Source of the DNA: Candidatus Pacearchaeota archaeon
GTDB lineage: Archaea; Nanobdellota; Nanobdellia; Pacearchaeales; GW2011-AR1
Length of the DNA stretch: 34,002 nt
NCBI GenBank assembly: GCA_023142835.1
Contig: JAGLIS010000010.1
Span: 1 to 34,002, forward strand
Reading direction: 5' to 3'
Positions 1 through 8,125 of the stretch are shown here, one piece after another. Below the pieces are notes generated by a model that was not told the origin of the DNA, searched no databases, and was given only the letters and a program-made list of their open reading frames with translations. A program made the translations under genes and the position numbers. The stretch's first letter is position 1. Each line of letters starts with the position of its first letter.

Positions 1-36
1 ACACGGAGAGAACATTGTATAAACTTAATTGGTTTC

Positions 37-819
37 TTAATCTTTCCAAGCAGTATCAAATAAATATACCAACGAACTTATGAAAAATGGAGAATTAATC
101 CATACACCATAATCAAAATCTTCGTGAACGTTTGTTGGTTTAATCGTAAAGATAAGCTCAGATCTATCAGAGATAATGAAACGAGAGTTGATTGGTTTAG
201 ACTTAATTGTAACACCTAATTTCTTCGATAACTTATTTGCTTCGTCCTTGTCATCCGAAATCATAACCTTAACATCGACCTTTCGTTTCTTTAATTTCGT
301 AAAAATATCTTTAAACATTTTTTGTTTTGACAAAAGCTCATAAGCTGAAGATGTTAGGTATACCATCTTTTCAGAACTTTCCATAAGTGTCTTCATTTGT
401 AAATAAAGGTTGCTTCGTCCCTTAATTGAGGTAGAAAGTTCATGGTTCTTAGTCGGCTCAAAACCTGTTTTATGAAGCTCTTTTAATTCTTTATATTCTG
501 TAGTATCTTTTAAACCAGATAATGTTTTTACCTTTTCTTCAGAGAGCTTAATAGTGTTATTTTTCAATTTCTCGATAACGATTTCAGGTTTCACCGCGAT
601 ATATTTTACAGGTTTACCTAATTTTTGGATTACAAATCCTTGCTTTTCAAGAGATTCAAAAACATCATAAGTTCGGCTTCTAGGAACTCCAGAGAGTTCT
701 GAAACCTCTCCTGCCGAGGAGATACCCTTTGAAAGCAAAGCTAACCATACTTTTGTTTCATAAATATTCAAATCAAAATAATCTTTGATTTTTGCTATTA
801 ATTCGTTTTTTACTAACAT
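37..819 (-). CDS. TrmB-family transcriptional regulator
   Basis: 260-aa protein. Residues about 10-85 form a winged helix-turn-helix of the TrmB type (VPRSRTYDVFESLEKQGF is the recognition-helix region). Residues about 125-258 resemble the TrmB C-terminal effector half, with strands such as KVDVKVMISDD and NSRFIISDRSELIF. TrmB proteins are archaeal DNA-binding regulators, several of which sense sugars; the ligand and targets here are unknown. The ATG start lies 26 bp from a TATA box, so the mRNA is probably leaderless. It stands alone on the minus strand at the window edge. The family is fairly certain; the regulatory role is inferred. Confidence 0.8.
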   Translation of the reverse strand: MLVKNELIAKIKDYFDLNIYETKVWLALLSKGISSAGEVSELSGVPRSRTYDVFESLEKQGFVIQKLGKPVKYIAVKPEIVIEKLKNNTIKLSEEKVKTLSGLKDTTEYKELKELHKTGFEPTKNHELSTSIKGRSNLYLQMKTLMESSEKMVYLTSSAYELLSKQKMFKDIFTKLKKRKVDVKVMISDDKDEANKLSKKLGVTIKSKPINSRFIISDRSELIFTIKPTNVHEDFDYGVWINSPFFISSLVYLFDTAWKD

Positions 820-841
820 GTTGTTACTAGGAAATAGGGCC

Positions 842-849
842 TATATAAA
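842..849 (-). promoter_or_regulatory. TATA box of the TrmB-like gene
   Basis: TATATAAA on the plus strand (TTTATATA on the coding strand), centred about 26 bp upstream of the ATG at 819. This is the spacing seen throughout the window for leaderless genes. Confidence 0.6.
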
Positions 850-1067
850 GGTTTTGATTGTGTTGTGTTTGTTCAGGGGTGACAGAATAGAAAGTAATTA
901 AAAAATTAATTTGACTTATTTCATTTATAATTAATAATTAAATTATCCGTCATGCCATCTCGCTACGCTCCCGGCACAAGAACCTACTTCGCAGGCATTG
1001 TGCGCATAAAGATTAAACTTTTTTGAAAATATCTAAACTCAACCGAGGTCCTCGCCAGAAGCGATAA

Positions 1068-2045
1068 TTAAATTAATAAATTAAAACGTATTATCAACCA
1101 AGTAATTAACATTGCTAAGAAAATTCCAGAGACAATAAAAGGCATTGCTGGATAGAATTTCTTTTTATTTGAAAAAATTAATAATAAACTTAAACCTAAT
1201 AATGCTCCGAAGATTATTCCTATTGCTGACCAAAGACCCCAAGTTTTCATTACAATTCCAGCTGTAATTAAAGGGAAAATAATATCTCCTCCACCAAGAA
1301 TTGCAACATTTATTTTTATTGATTTTTTGTTTGCTTCTTTTTTAGAGGTTATCTTTTCTTTTATTTGTTGCCTAATTTTTTTAATTTTTTGTCTTTGTTT
1401 TTTTGAAGCATATGGAACATAAAATCCTCCGAAAATTTTTAATTCATTCATTTGGAATTTTGCCATTTTTTGCATTATCTTAGATTTCCAGACTGCCCAC
1501 ATATCATAAACTGAGATTAGAATTAAAAGAATAATTATTGAAGTTAAATTTAGAAGAGGAACAAATACTGCTGCTATTCCAGGATAGATTAATAATTCTG
1601 AAAAATTATGTATTAAGAAATTTCGTCCATATATTTTCCAAATTGCTAATGGTACTGCAAAAACTAGTGCTATTAAAGAAGCGTATTTTATCACTGGTAA
1701 AAAAGATGTAAAAGAAATTCCTAGTGCAAGAATTGTTACGAGAAAAAACCAAGTTTTCAAAACAAATTTTGCTTTGAATCTAGTAAGCATAAATAAAATT
1801 GCAATTGCAATTGCAAAAGATATTAAAATTGAGGTTAGATTTGTTTTGTAATCTTTTTCTTCATCTATTTCAGGAATTTCCATACCATAAGGTAAATTTT
1901 TTGTTGCATTAATTTTTGTAATTTCTCCATCAACGAATTTTTGTGTTGCATATTGATTAATAACATAAAGTCCAATAAATTGTGTTAATAAAAACATAGT
2001 AAGAATTATAATAGTTATTTTTGCGTTGTGTTTCAATTTAATCAC
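1068..2045 (-). CDS. Presenilin-like A22 family intramembrane aspartyl protease
   Basis: 325-aa polytopic membrane protein with roughly nine hydrophobic segments (first about 9-31, last about 303-323). The two catalytic aspartates of the presenilin/signal-peptide-peptidase fold are visible: the YD motif (Y180-D181) in one helix and the GxGD motif (GGGD, D254) in the next conserved helix. The third motif, normally PAL, reads PAMP at 299-302. Between the two Asp helices is a basic cytosolic loop (about 187-245), as in archaeal presenilin homologues. Such enzymes cut transmembrane segments of membrane proteins. The start is a GTG at 2045; a TATA-like TTTAAA centred near 2072 suits it. Divergent from the XTP pyrophosphatase gene. 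Confidence 0.85.
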   Translation of the reverse strand: MIKLKHNAKITIIILTMFLLTQFIGLYVINQYATQKFVDGEITKINATKNLPYGMEIPEIDEEKDYKTNLTSILISFAIAIAILFMLTRFKAKFVLKTWFFLVTILALGISFTSFLPVIKYASLIALVFAVPLAIWKIYGRNFLIHNFSELLIYPGIAAVFVPLLNLTSIIILLILISVYDMWAVWKSKIMQKMAKFQMNELKIFGGFYVPYASKKQRQKIKKIRQQIKEKITSKKEANKKSIKINVAILGGGDIIFPLITAGIVMKTWGLWSAIGIIFGALLGLSLLLIFSNKKKFYPAMPFIVSGIFLAMLITWLIIRFNLLI

Positions 2046-2098
2046 CTATTTTATAGAAAACTTTGAGATTTTTAAATGTGTGTTACAGAAGAATAATT

Positions 2099-2106
2099 CT
2101 TATAAA
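2099..2106 (+). promoter_or_regulatory. TATA box of the XTP/dITP pyrophosphatase gene
   Basis: CTTATAAA centred about 25 bp before the ATG at 2128. It favours this start over an in-frame ATG at 2026, which lies inside the opposite gene. Confidence 0.65.
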
Positions 2107-2127
2107 TTCAGAAGAAATTATTTACTT

Positions 2128-2667
2128 ATGGAAGAAATATATTTTGTTTCTGGAAACAAAAATAAATATGAAGAAATTCAAAAAATTATAAATATCAATT
2201 TAGGTCACTTTGAGATTAATCTTGAAGAAATTCAATCTAAAGATATTTATGAAATTGTAAGAGAAAAGGCAAAATTTGCATATAATATTTTAAAAAAACC
2301 AGTGATTGTTGAAGATGTTGGTTTTTATTTGGAATGTTTAAATCAATTTCCAGGACCTTTGATAAAATTTTTGATTGGTTCTATTGGACCAGAAGGCATT
2401 TCTAATTTAGTTAAAAATTATAAAGAAAAAGCTTGTGTTGTTCGTTGTGTTTTATGTTTTTTTGATGGTAAAAAATTTAATTTTTTTACAGGAGATGTTA
2501 ATGGAAAAATTGTTAAACCGATTGGAAGAAAAGGTTTTGGATTTGATCCAATATTTAAACCAAAAGGAAACAAAAAAACATTTGCACAGATGACAAAGGC
2601 ACAGAAAAATAAAATATCACATAGATCTATTGCTTGGAATAAGTTTGGGGAATTTTTGGGGAAATAA
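2128..2667 (+). CDS. XTP/dITP diphosphatase (Ham1/RdgB family)
   Basis: 179-aa house-cleaning nucleotidase that hydrolyses non-canonical purine triphosphates (XTP, ITP, dITP) to monophosphates. It shows the N-terminal SGNKNKYEEI signature of the family, the acidic metal site VEDVGFYLE, the FPGPLIKFLI stretch and the C-terminal FGFDPIF and SHRSIAW motifs. An in-frame ATG at 2026 would add 34 residues without family similarity that overlap the divergent presenilin gene, so the ATG at 2128 with its own TATA box was chosen. The stop abuts the stop of the convergent aCPSF1 gene (2667/2668) with no spacer. Confidence 0.9.
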   Translation: MEEIYFVSGNKNKYEEIQKIININLGHFEINLEEIQSKDIYEIVREKAKFAYNILKKPVIVEDVGFYLECLNQFPGPLIKFLIGSIGPEGISNLVKNYKEKACVVRCVLCFFDGKKFNFFTGDVNGKIVKPIGRKGFGFDPIFKPKGNKKTFAQMTKAQKNKISHRSIAWNKFGEFLGK

Positions 2668-4557
2668 TTATCGCAACCTTAAAGTCTCTAATCCTCTGGG
2701 AACATTTGTTTCAACTCTATTTGCTTTGTATAACGAAGAAGCTAAATCTAGACATTTTGAAATTTCCCCGTGATTTACAATTATTCTTTTTGGTTTTGGA
2801 TTCATATTTCTTATATAATTCATTAATTCATTTCTTCCAGAATGAGGTGAAAGTCCGTTTATAAGTTCTACTTTCATATTAACATTTATTGTTTTCATTG
2901 AACCGTTATCTTCTATTTTTACCATTTTTGCTCCTTCTTGTAATTGTCTACCTACTGAACCTGGACCTTGATAACATGAAAGAATTAATAAATTATTTTC
3001 ATTTTCAGCAAAATTTTTCAAATATTCTACCGATGCACCACCTACAAGCATACCTGAGGTTGCAATTACAATGCAAGGTCCCCCTTCAATAACTTCTTTT
3101 CTTTCGTGTTGTGAACCAACTCTTTTGAAAACATCTGAAATAAACGGATTATTATCTTGAAAAATTTGATTTCTCACACTTGCAGATAAGAAATCTGGAT
3201 AAGCTGTATGAATCGCATTAATATCCCAAATCATCCCATCAATATAAATCGGGACTTTCGAAATTCTTCCAGTTTTCATTGCATCTTCAAGGATAAGCAT
3301 CTTTTCCTGAGCATGACCTGTTCCCAATTCCGGAAGCAAAACCTTGCCCCCACTAGATATAACCTCATTTACAAAATTAATTAATTCGTCTTCAGATTCT
3401 TTTCGTGGAGGATAATTGCAATCCTTCCCCCCATAAGTCGATTCTAATTGAAGAGTTTCGATTCTAGGAAAATACGACGTCGCCGCTTCAAGTGAACGAG
3501 ACTTCCCGAATTTAATATCTCCAGAGTAAACATAGTTATGTAATCCATTCCCAATGTTGAAATGAATCATCGCTGAGCCAAGAGTATGACCTGCATTATA
3601 CAATGTAATTCTTACATCGGGCGTGATGTCAGTCACTTCACAATAGTTCAATGAGATAGAATGTTTAACCATATTCCGAATGTCAGTAGACTTGAATAAC
3701 GGAGCCACAGCCTGTTTATATGCAACGCCGATAAAATCTAAAGCCATCAATGCAGAGATGTCCCTCGTAGGTGCCGTCATGTAGACAGGTCCTTTATATC
3801 CCATCCTATACAAATAAGGAACCAGCCCCGAATGGTCAAGATGCGCATGCGATACAATAACGGCATCAATTATTGATAAATCAAATTCAGGAACTTCAAG
3901 ATAAGGATATTTATTTTTGTCACTTGAAGATACATCCACTCCACAATCGATTAAGATTTTTGATATGGGTGTTTGCAAAAGAAAACAACTTCTTCCTACT
4001 TGTCGCCCACCACCGAGCGCAGTAATCCTTACCCATTCTTCAATTTTTTCAGGGTTCCATCCTTGATAGATTTTCTCTCCGATATTATTTAGGAATTTCT
4101 TTCGGTATGAATTGTCTTGATAAAGGACCTCACGTATCTTGTCAGTAATCTTGGATTGGATTGCAGCGGAACGTTGAACTTGGGGTGTCCACATAGTCGC
4201 ATGTTTTATTTCTTTCAGAAGAAAACCTCCTTTCCCAATTGCTAAACCAGGTCTTTTTGTCTCAAGAATTAATGTGCTTCTCTGAGGGTCAAAAATTATT
4301 TGTGTGAGTTCGGACTCTTTCGGAATAATTTCCCTAACTTTCTTCTCTGTTTCATCTTGGGACAAAAGGAGCGATTTATCTGCTCGAAGTTCTATCCTTT
4401 TCTTAATTGTATTTACGACATCTTTTATCGCCGCGTCACCGTTTTTGAAAAACGCACTGTCTGTAGTATAAACTATAATATTCGCTCCTTCAAATATTGT
4501 TGAACTGACTACACCCCGCGGTAGCTCAGATTCTATTGTTTTTAAGATATCTGCCAT
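2668..4557 (-). CDS. aCPSF1: KH-domain beta-CASP ribonuclease
   Basis: 629 aa, the normal length for archaeal aCPSF1/FttA, the endo/exoribonuclease that cuts nascent RNA at U-rich sites and drives transcription termination. N-terminal KH domains (about 1-145) contain the GKGG loop at 108-111. The metallo-beta-lactamase core follows from about 175, with the zinc motif HAHLDH at 237-242, and the beta-CASP domain lies inside it. Later landmarks are YSGDIKFG, ESTYGG and a C-terminal PHSGRNEL plus VNHGE. It lies 94 nt downstream of the proteasome beta gene on the same strand. That spacer holds a TTTCTTTTT/AAAAAGAAA inverted repeat near 4563-4583. Confidence 0.95.
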   Translation of the reverse strand: MADILKTIESELPRGVVSSTIFEGANIIVYTTDSAFFKNGDAAIKDVVNTIKKRIELRADKSLLLSQDETEKKVREIIPKESELTQIIFDPQRSTLILETKRPGLAIGKGGFLLKEIKHATMWTPQVQRSAAIQSKITDKIREVLYQDNSYRKKFLNNIGEKIYQGWNPEKIEEWVRITALGGGRQVGRSCFLLQTPISKILIDCGVDVSSSDKNKYPYLEVPEFDLSIIDAVIVSHAHLDHSGLVPYLYRMGYKGPVYMTAPTRDISALMALDFIGVAYKQAVAPLFKSTDIRNMVKHSISLNYCEVTDITPDVRITLYNAGHTLGSAMIHFNIGNGLHNYVYSGDIKFGKSRSLEAATSYFPRIETLQLESTYGGKDCNYPPRKESEDELINFVNEVISSGGKVLLPELGTGHAQEKMLILEDAMKTGRISKVPIYIDGMIWDINAIHTAYPDFLSASVRNQIFQDNNPFISDVFKRVGSQHERKEVIEGGPCIVIATSGMLVGGASVEYLKNFAENENNLLILSCYQGPGSVGRQLQEGAKMVKIEDNGSMKTINVNMKVELINGLSPHSGRNELMNYIRNMNPKPKRIIVNHGEISKCLDLASSLYKANRVETNVPRGLETLRLR

Positions 4558-4651
4558 GGTTTCTTTCTTTTTAGAAAAAAGAAATTTCCCGCAAGTAGAA
4601 AAACTTAGTTTCCAAAACTGCGTTTAGATCTTTTTTCATTTTATATGATAA

Positions 4652-5317
4652 TTATTTACGTTCTCGATAAACACTCTCTACTCTTTGTTTTGAAACGTGT
4701 TTAATCCCCTCTTTTGTAATTGTGAACACATCAATCCCACACCCCGACGCAGTATCTCGCTCAGAGGACGCCCTTATAGCTTCTGTTGCTAATTCCACCC
4801 CTTCTTCCATAGTTAAATCTTTTCGATAGGATTTTTCCAAAAGCCCCAATATATACGGCATCCCTGAAGAAAAATTCGCATCAAAATCTTCAACTTTCAT
4901 AACACTTCCCGCAGGTTCAATAGAATAAAGTTCCGTAGAACCATCTTCATTTACTCCTCCGACCATCAATCCTGCGATAAATTGAATCATTGTTGGTTGT
5001 CTGATGTTTCTATAATTAATTGCCGCGATTAAATTTGCAGCTTCCTTAACTGTAGGTCTTTTTCTCTCCTTTAATTCCTTCATTCTTAACTGTGCCTTTA
5101 CTATTCTTTGTAACATATCAATATCTGAAGCTACACCAGTTCCGGATGTAATTAGGTATTCATTAATTGAGATAATCTTATCAGTATTTTTATTCATAAC
5201 AATACTACCTCCAACTGTAGCCTTCCTATCCCCTGCCATAACAACACCATCTTTACAGATAATTCCAACTAAACTAGTACCGCTTGACAAGATATTTTTC
5301 TTTAAATTTTCATCCAT
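4652..5317 (-). CDS. psmB: Proteasome beta subunit
   Basis: 221-aa precursor of the 20S proteasome catalytic subunit. A 13-residue propeptide ends in SSG, and autocatalytic cleavage should expose Thr14 (TSLVGI), the N-terminal nucleophile. The mature protein has Asp17, a lysine equivalent to Lys33 shifted by one residue (K34 of the mature chain) and the RDTASGCGIDVF segment with the conserved Asp/Ser of the active site. It works as a heptameric ring with alpha subunits, which are not in this window. The transposon sits about 60 bp upstream of the start codon, beyond the likely core promoter. A TATA-like element is probably at 5332-5348, but it is weak. Confidence 0.93.
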   Translation of the reverse strand: MDENLKKNILSSGTSLVGIICKDGVVMAGDRKATVGGSIVMNKNTDKIISINEYLITSGTGVASDIDMLQRIVKAQLRMKELKERKRPTVKEAANLIAAINYRNIRQPTMIQFIAGLMVGGVNEDGSTELYSIEPAGSVMKVEDFDANFSSGMPYILGLLEKSYRKDLTMEEGVELATEAIRASSERDTASGCGIDVFTITKEGIKHVSKQRVESVYRERK

Positions 5318-5378
5318 TTTAGAATCTAATAAATTTAGAACTTATGATAGTTGTTAGAATAGACTGTTTAAAAAGTTT

Positions 5379-5387
5379 TTGGTGGGG
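5379..5387. repeat. Left copy of the 9-bp target-site duplication
   Basis: TTGGTGGGG directly abuts the left inverted repeat and is identical to 9766-9774. It marks the original insertion point about 60 bp upstream of the proteasome gene. Confidence 0.8.
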
Positions 5388-5411
5388 GAGAGTGTTAACT
5401 ATTCGTGGCTT
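5388..5411 (+). repeat. Left terminal inverted repeat of the transposon
   Basis: Begins GAGAGTGTTAACTATTCGTG. It pairs with 9742-9765 at 20 of 24 positions. It overlaps the last codons and the TAG stop of the transposase gene. Confidence 0.82.
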
Positions 5412-6661
5412 ATCATGATTTTCTGCTCTTCTGTTAATTGCGTGGCTTTTTCCTCCATTTTAGTTATTTGAATATTATTTATACTATTCATTAACATAGT
5501 ATTCCATCTGTTTCCTTGAACTCCAACACCACATTTATCAGCAGGAGTTGTTTTATTCTTAACATCTTTTCTAATGAAATTATGAAAAACCTTAAATCCG
5601 TCTTGATATGTTTGGGTTTCTGTAACTCCTTGTCTTACTTTGTGAAATTCTTTTTGTTGTGAGTGATGGCTCTCTATTGCGTTATTATTAACCTCTTTTC
5701 TTCTGCCTATTATTGAAGTAAATTTAACTTTTCTTTCATTTCCCCAATTTCTAAAAGTTTTTCTACATCCATCTTGATAACCTTTGTAACCATCTACTAT
5801 AATTTGAAAAGGGATTTTTCCGTTTTGTTTCCATGCTTCCGTAAAAACCTTTTGGGCGTCTTTTGATTTTCTACTTCTACCAGAATTAATCGAAGCAAGA
5901 AGAAACTTAGTTTTATTATCCATAACATTCCAAACATAATCAAAATTAGTGTTTGGTGCTTTCTTATCTTTTCCTCGTTTTGTTAAAATTAAAGTTTCGT
6001 CTGCATTCCAAACCCCTTTAATATTTGGCTGAATTGTTTTTGAGTATTTTTCCATAACTTTACTAAACTTTAATACCCAGTTTCTAATAGTAACATGAGA
6101 AATTTTTAAATTATAAAATTGTTTGAATTGGTCGGAAATATCTCGGTAACTCAAACCCTTATAATAACAATCCATAGCAAGACAAACCATTTTCTCGTTT
6201 CCTTTAATGTTTTTAATTGGCTCTAAAACAAATCTTTTCTTACATTCTTTACAGCAATAAATTTGTTTTTCTTTTAGTTGTGTTTTTCTTACTCCTCTCT
6301 TAATTATATTTTCAGAAGAACAATGAGGGCATAAATCTTTTTTTGGTTCTTGAATAATAAACTCTAATTCTTCTTCAACTTCGGGCTTAACTTCGTATTT
6401 GGATTTAATTTTTTGAAATAAAATAATTGCTTTAATGTGTTTACAATAAAGTCCTTTTCCTCTACACCTTTTTATGAAGTCGGGGCAAGAGCAAGAATAA
6501 CTATCTAAATGTGTAATTTCATATTTTTTATTGCTATCAAATTGAGATGGGACTATGTAGGTATTCTCGTCTAAAACTTCGGGGTTGCCTCGTTTTAATA
6601 TTTGTCTTGCTTTTTCTTCTCTTGATTGAGAAAATTGTTTTATTGTTTGTTTTGTTTCCAT
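5399..6661 (-). CDS. DDE transposase with SWIM zinc finger (IS6/IS240-like)
   Basis: 420-aa transposase. It has an N-terminal SWIM-type zinc finger (C57-x-C59 ... C73-x-H75), then a zinc ribbon (C111-x2-C114 ... C137-x2-C140) and a helix-turn-helix-like region (about 165-200). The RNase H-fold catalytic core has a DDE triad at D221 (NADET), D290 (IIVDGYKGY) and E330 (NNNAIESHHS), the last in the N-x3-E context typical of IS6-like enzymes. It probably catalyses cut-out and insertion at the 24-bp ends of this element. The ORF is intact. Its promoter region is shared with the divergent cargo operon and has an operator-like palindrome. The IS family name is my best match; the DDE assignment is firmer. 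Confidence 0.87.
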   Translation of the reverse strand: METKQTIKQFSQSREEKARQILKRGNPEVLDENTYIVPSQFDSNKKYEITHLDSYSCSCPDFIKRCRGKGLYCKHIKAIILFQKIKSKYEVKPEVEEELEFIIQEPKKDLCPHCSSENIIKRGVRKTQLKEKQIYCCKECKKRFVLEPIKNIKGNEKMVCLAMDCYYKGLSYRDISDQFKQFYNLKISHVTIRNWVLKFSKVMEKYSKTIQPNIKGVWNADETLILTKRGKDKKAPNTNFDYVWNVMDNKTKFLLASINSGRSRKSKDAQKVFTEAWKQNGKIPFQIIVDGYKGYQDGCRKTFRNWGNERKVKFTSIIGRRKEVNNNAIESHHSQQKEFHKVRQGVTETQTYQDGFKVFHNFIRKDVKNKTTPADKCGVGVQGNRWNTMLMNSINNIQITKMEEKATQLTEEQKIMISHE

Positions 6662-6663
6662 CT

Positions 6664-6684
6664 TATATACCTATTAGGTATATA
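6664..6684. promoter_or_regulatory. Palindromic operator-like site before the transposase
   Basis: Perfect 9-bp arms TATATACCT / AGGTATATA are separated by ATT. The site lies between the transposase start codon (6661) and a TATA-like CTTTATAAAG at 6687-6696. The half-site TTAGGTATA (6674-6682) recurs at 6720-6728 within GTATAC...GTATAC. Such repeated sites between two divergent genes suggest a repressor that controls both; the cargo zinc ribbon is one candidate. This is inference from pattern only. Confidence 0.5.
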
Positions 6685-6776
6685 CCCTTTATAAAGATTA
6701 TTGTGATGTAGTATACTCTTTAGGTATACATAACTATTATAATGTGTTTAGTCTTATATGTTATAATAAACATATA

Positions 6777-6784
6777 TTTATAAG
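6777..6784 (+). promoter_or_regulatory. TATA box of the cargo operon
   Basis: TTTATAAG centred 25-26 bp before the ATG at 6806. The transposon cargo therefore uses the same leaderless promoter layout as the chromosomal genes. Confidence 0.6.
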
Positions 6785-6805
6785 CACATAAGAGTATTAA
6801 TAAGC

Positions 6806-7030
6806 ATGGAAGACCGTGTTATTAGTATGAAAAAAGAGGGCTTTGGTGTGAACGTTCTTATTTTGGGTCATCGTTGTCATCGTTGTAAACACGCTTGGGT
6901 TCCACGAGATATAAGTGAAATTCCAGAAATATGTCCTAAATGTAAAAGCCCCTACTGGAAGAAGCCTAAGACAAGATTTACTAAGAAAGAATTAAAGAAG
7001 ATGAATAAGAAAAAGGAGAGTAAAAAATAA
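6806..7030 (+). CDS. Small zinc-ribbon protein (first gene of transposon cargo)
   Basis: 74 aa. Two CxxC knuckles (C24/C27 in CHRCKHAW and C43/C46 in CPKCKSPYW) form a zinc ribbon, followed by a very basic lysine-rich tail (about 52-74). Small archaeal proteins with the same CPKCKSPYW-x-KP pattern are common and are often suspected DNA-binding regulators. Its TAA stop overlaps the ATG of the methyltransferase (TAATG), so the two are translationally coupled. A regulatory role on the nearby palindromes is plausible but unproven. Confidence 0.72.
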   Translation: MEDRVISMKKEGFGVNVLILGHRCHRCKHAWVPRDISEIPEICPKCKSPYWKKPKTRFTKKELKKMNKKKESKK

Positions 7031-8115
7031 TGGCAAATGCTAATTTAACAAAGGCAAAAAATGCCAAGAATGATGAATTCTATACACAGTATCATGATAT
7101 TGAAAGAGAAATGAATGCTTATCTAGAATATAATTCAAATGTATTCAAAGACAAAGTAATACTCTGTCCTTGTGATGACCCTGAATGGAGTAATTTTACA
7201 AAATATTTTGCACAAAATTTTGAGAAACTTAAATTAAAAAAATTAATTTCTACAAGTTATGCTTTTACAAGTAAAGGAATTAAGGGTGAGTATAAAGTAA
7301 CCATATTTGAAAGAAAAAATCCAAAATTTGATAAAAAGAAAGTTGAGATTAAAGGGAAAAATTTTATTCTTGCAAAAGATAAAAACGGAGATAATAAAAT
7401 AGATATAGCTGATTTAGATTATAAATATCTGGAAGGAGATGGAGACTTTAGAAGTAACGAAGTAACTAAATTAAGGGATGAGGCAGATGTGATAATTACG
7501 AATCCGCCATTTAGTTTGTTTAGGGAATTTTTGGTTTGGATAACAGAGGCAAATAAAAAATTTCTGCTAATTGGAAATAAAAATTGTGTTACTTATAAGG
7601 AAGTGTTTCCTCTAATAAAAGATAATAAATTGTGGTCGGGAAAAACAGAATGGAGTGGTGGGCTATGGTTTGAAACAAAAAATCCTGATGATGTAGATAA
7701 AATTATTAATGGCATCAATATGAAGAACGTGCCTTCGGTTTGGTTTACCAATCTTGACCACGGTCGCCGTCATCAAGAATTACCTTTAATGACTATGAAC
7801 GATAATCTGAAATACTCTAAGCATAAAGAAATAAGGGGTAAAAAATCCTATGACAAATATAAGAACTACGATGCTATAGAAGTTTCTTTTACAGATGCTA
7901 TTCCTAGAGACTATAAAGGTGCGATGGGTGTTCCTGTTAGCTTTTTAGACAAATATAATCCAGAACAGTTTGAGATTATCGGAATGGCGGAAGATAACGG
8001 CAAAGGTTTTTCAGGAGGAATTTGGGATGGTAAAAATCCTCATTGTATTATAGATGGGAAAAGTAAATTTAAGCGAATTTTTATCAAACACAAAGAAATA
8101 AAAAACAAAAATTAG
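7030..8115 (+). CDS. EcoRI-family adenine-specific DNA methyltransferase
   Basis: 361-aa N6-adenine methyltransferase. The N-terminus KNDEFYTQ and the CPCDDPEWSNF segment (about 46-56) are characteristic of the MTase_EcoRI family. The catalytic motif NPPF is at 158-161 (IITNPPFSLF). The segments DHGRRHQELPL and EVSFTDAIPRDYKGAMGVP also match the family as I know it. It transfers methyl from SAM to an adenine; the target sequence cannot be read from the protein. It sits between the coupled zinc ribbon (1-nt overlap) and the DUF262-HNH nuclease (10-nt gap), which suggests a modification partner for that nuclease. Length is close to that of EcoRI methylase. Confidence 0.87.
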   Translation: MANANLTKAKNAKNDEFYTQYHDIEREMNAYLEYNSNVFKDKVILCPCDDPEWSNFTKYFAQNFEKLKLKKLISTSYAFTSKGIKGEYKVTIFERKNPKFDKKKVEIKGKNFILAKDKNGDNKIDIADLDYKYLEGDGDFRSNEVTKLRDEADVIITNPPFSLFREFLVWITEANKKFLLIGNKNCVTYKEVFPLIKDNKLWSGKTEWSGGLWFETKNPDDVDKIINGINMKNVPSVWFTNLDHGRRHQELPLMTMNDNLKYSKHKEIRGKKSYDKYKNYDAIEVSFTDAIPRDYKGAMGVPVSFLDKYNPEQFEIIGMAEDNGKGFSGGIWDGKNPHCIIDGKSKFKRIFIKHKEIKNKN

Positions 8116-8125
8116 TATAAATAAT

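Noticed and set aside
951..1054. A riboswitch or RNA gene in the spacer before the presenilin stop
   Set aside because: A GCACAA...TTGTGC stem and the palindrome CGAGGTCCTCG are present, but the spacer lies between 5' and 3' ends of unrelated genes and fits no known RNA class.
2026..2127. N-terminal extension of the XTP pyrophosphatase gene from an ATG at 2026
   Set aside because: It overlaps the divergent presenilin gene, matches no family sequence, and the TATA box at 2099-2106 lies inside it.
6661..6806. A right transposon end directly after the transposase, which would make the cargo chromosomal
   Set aside because: No copy of the AGTGTTAA core end is found there; the matching end and the target duplication are at 9742-9774.
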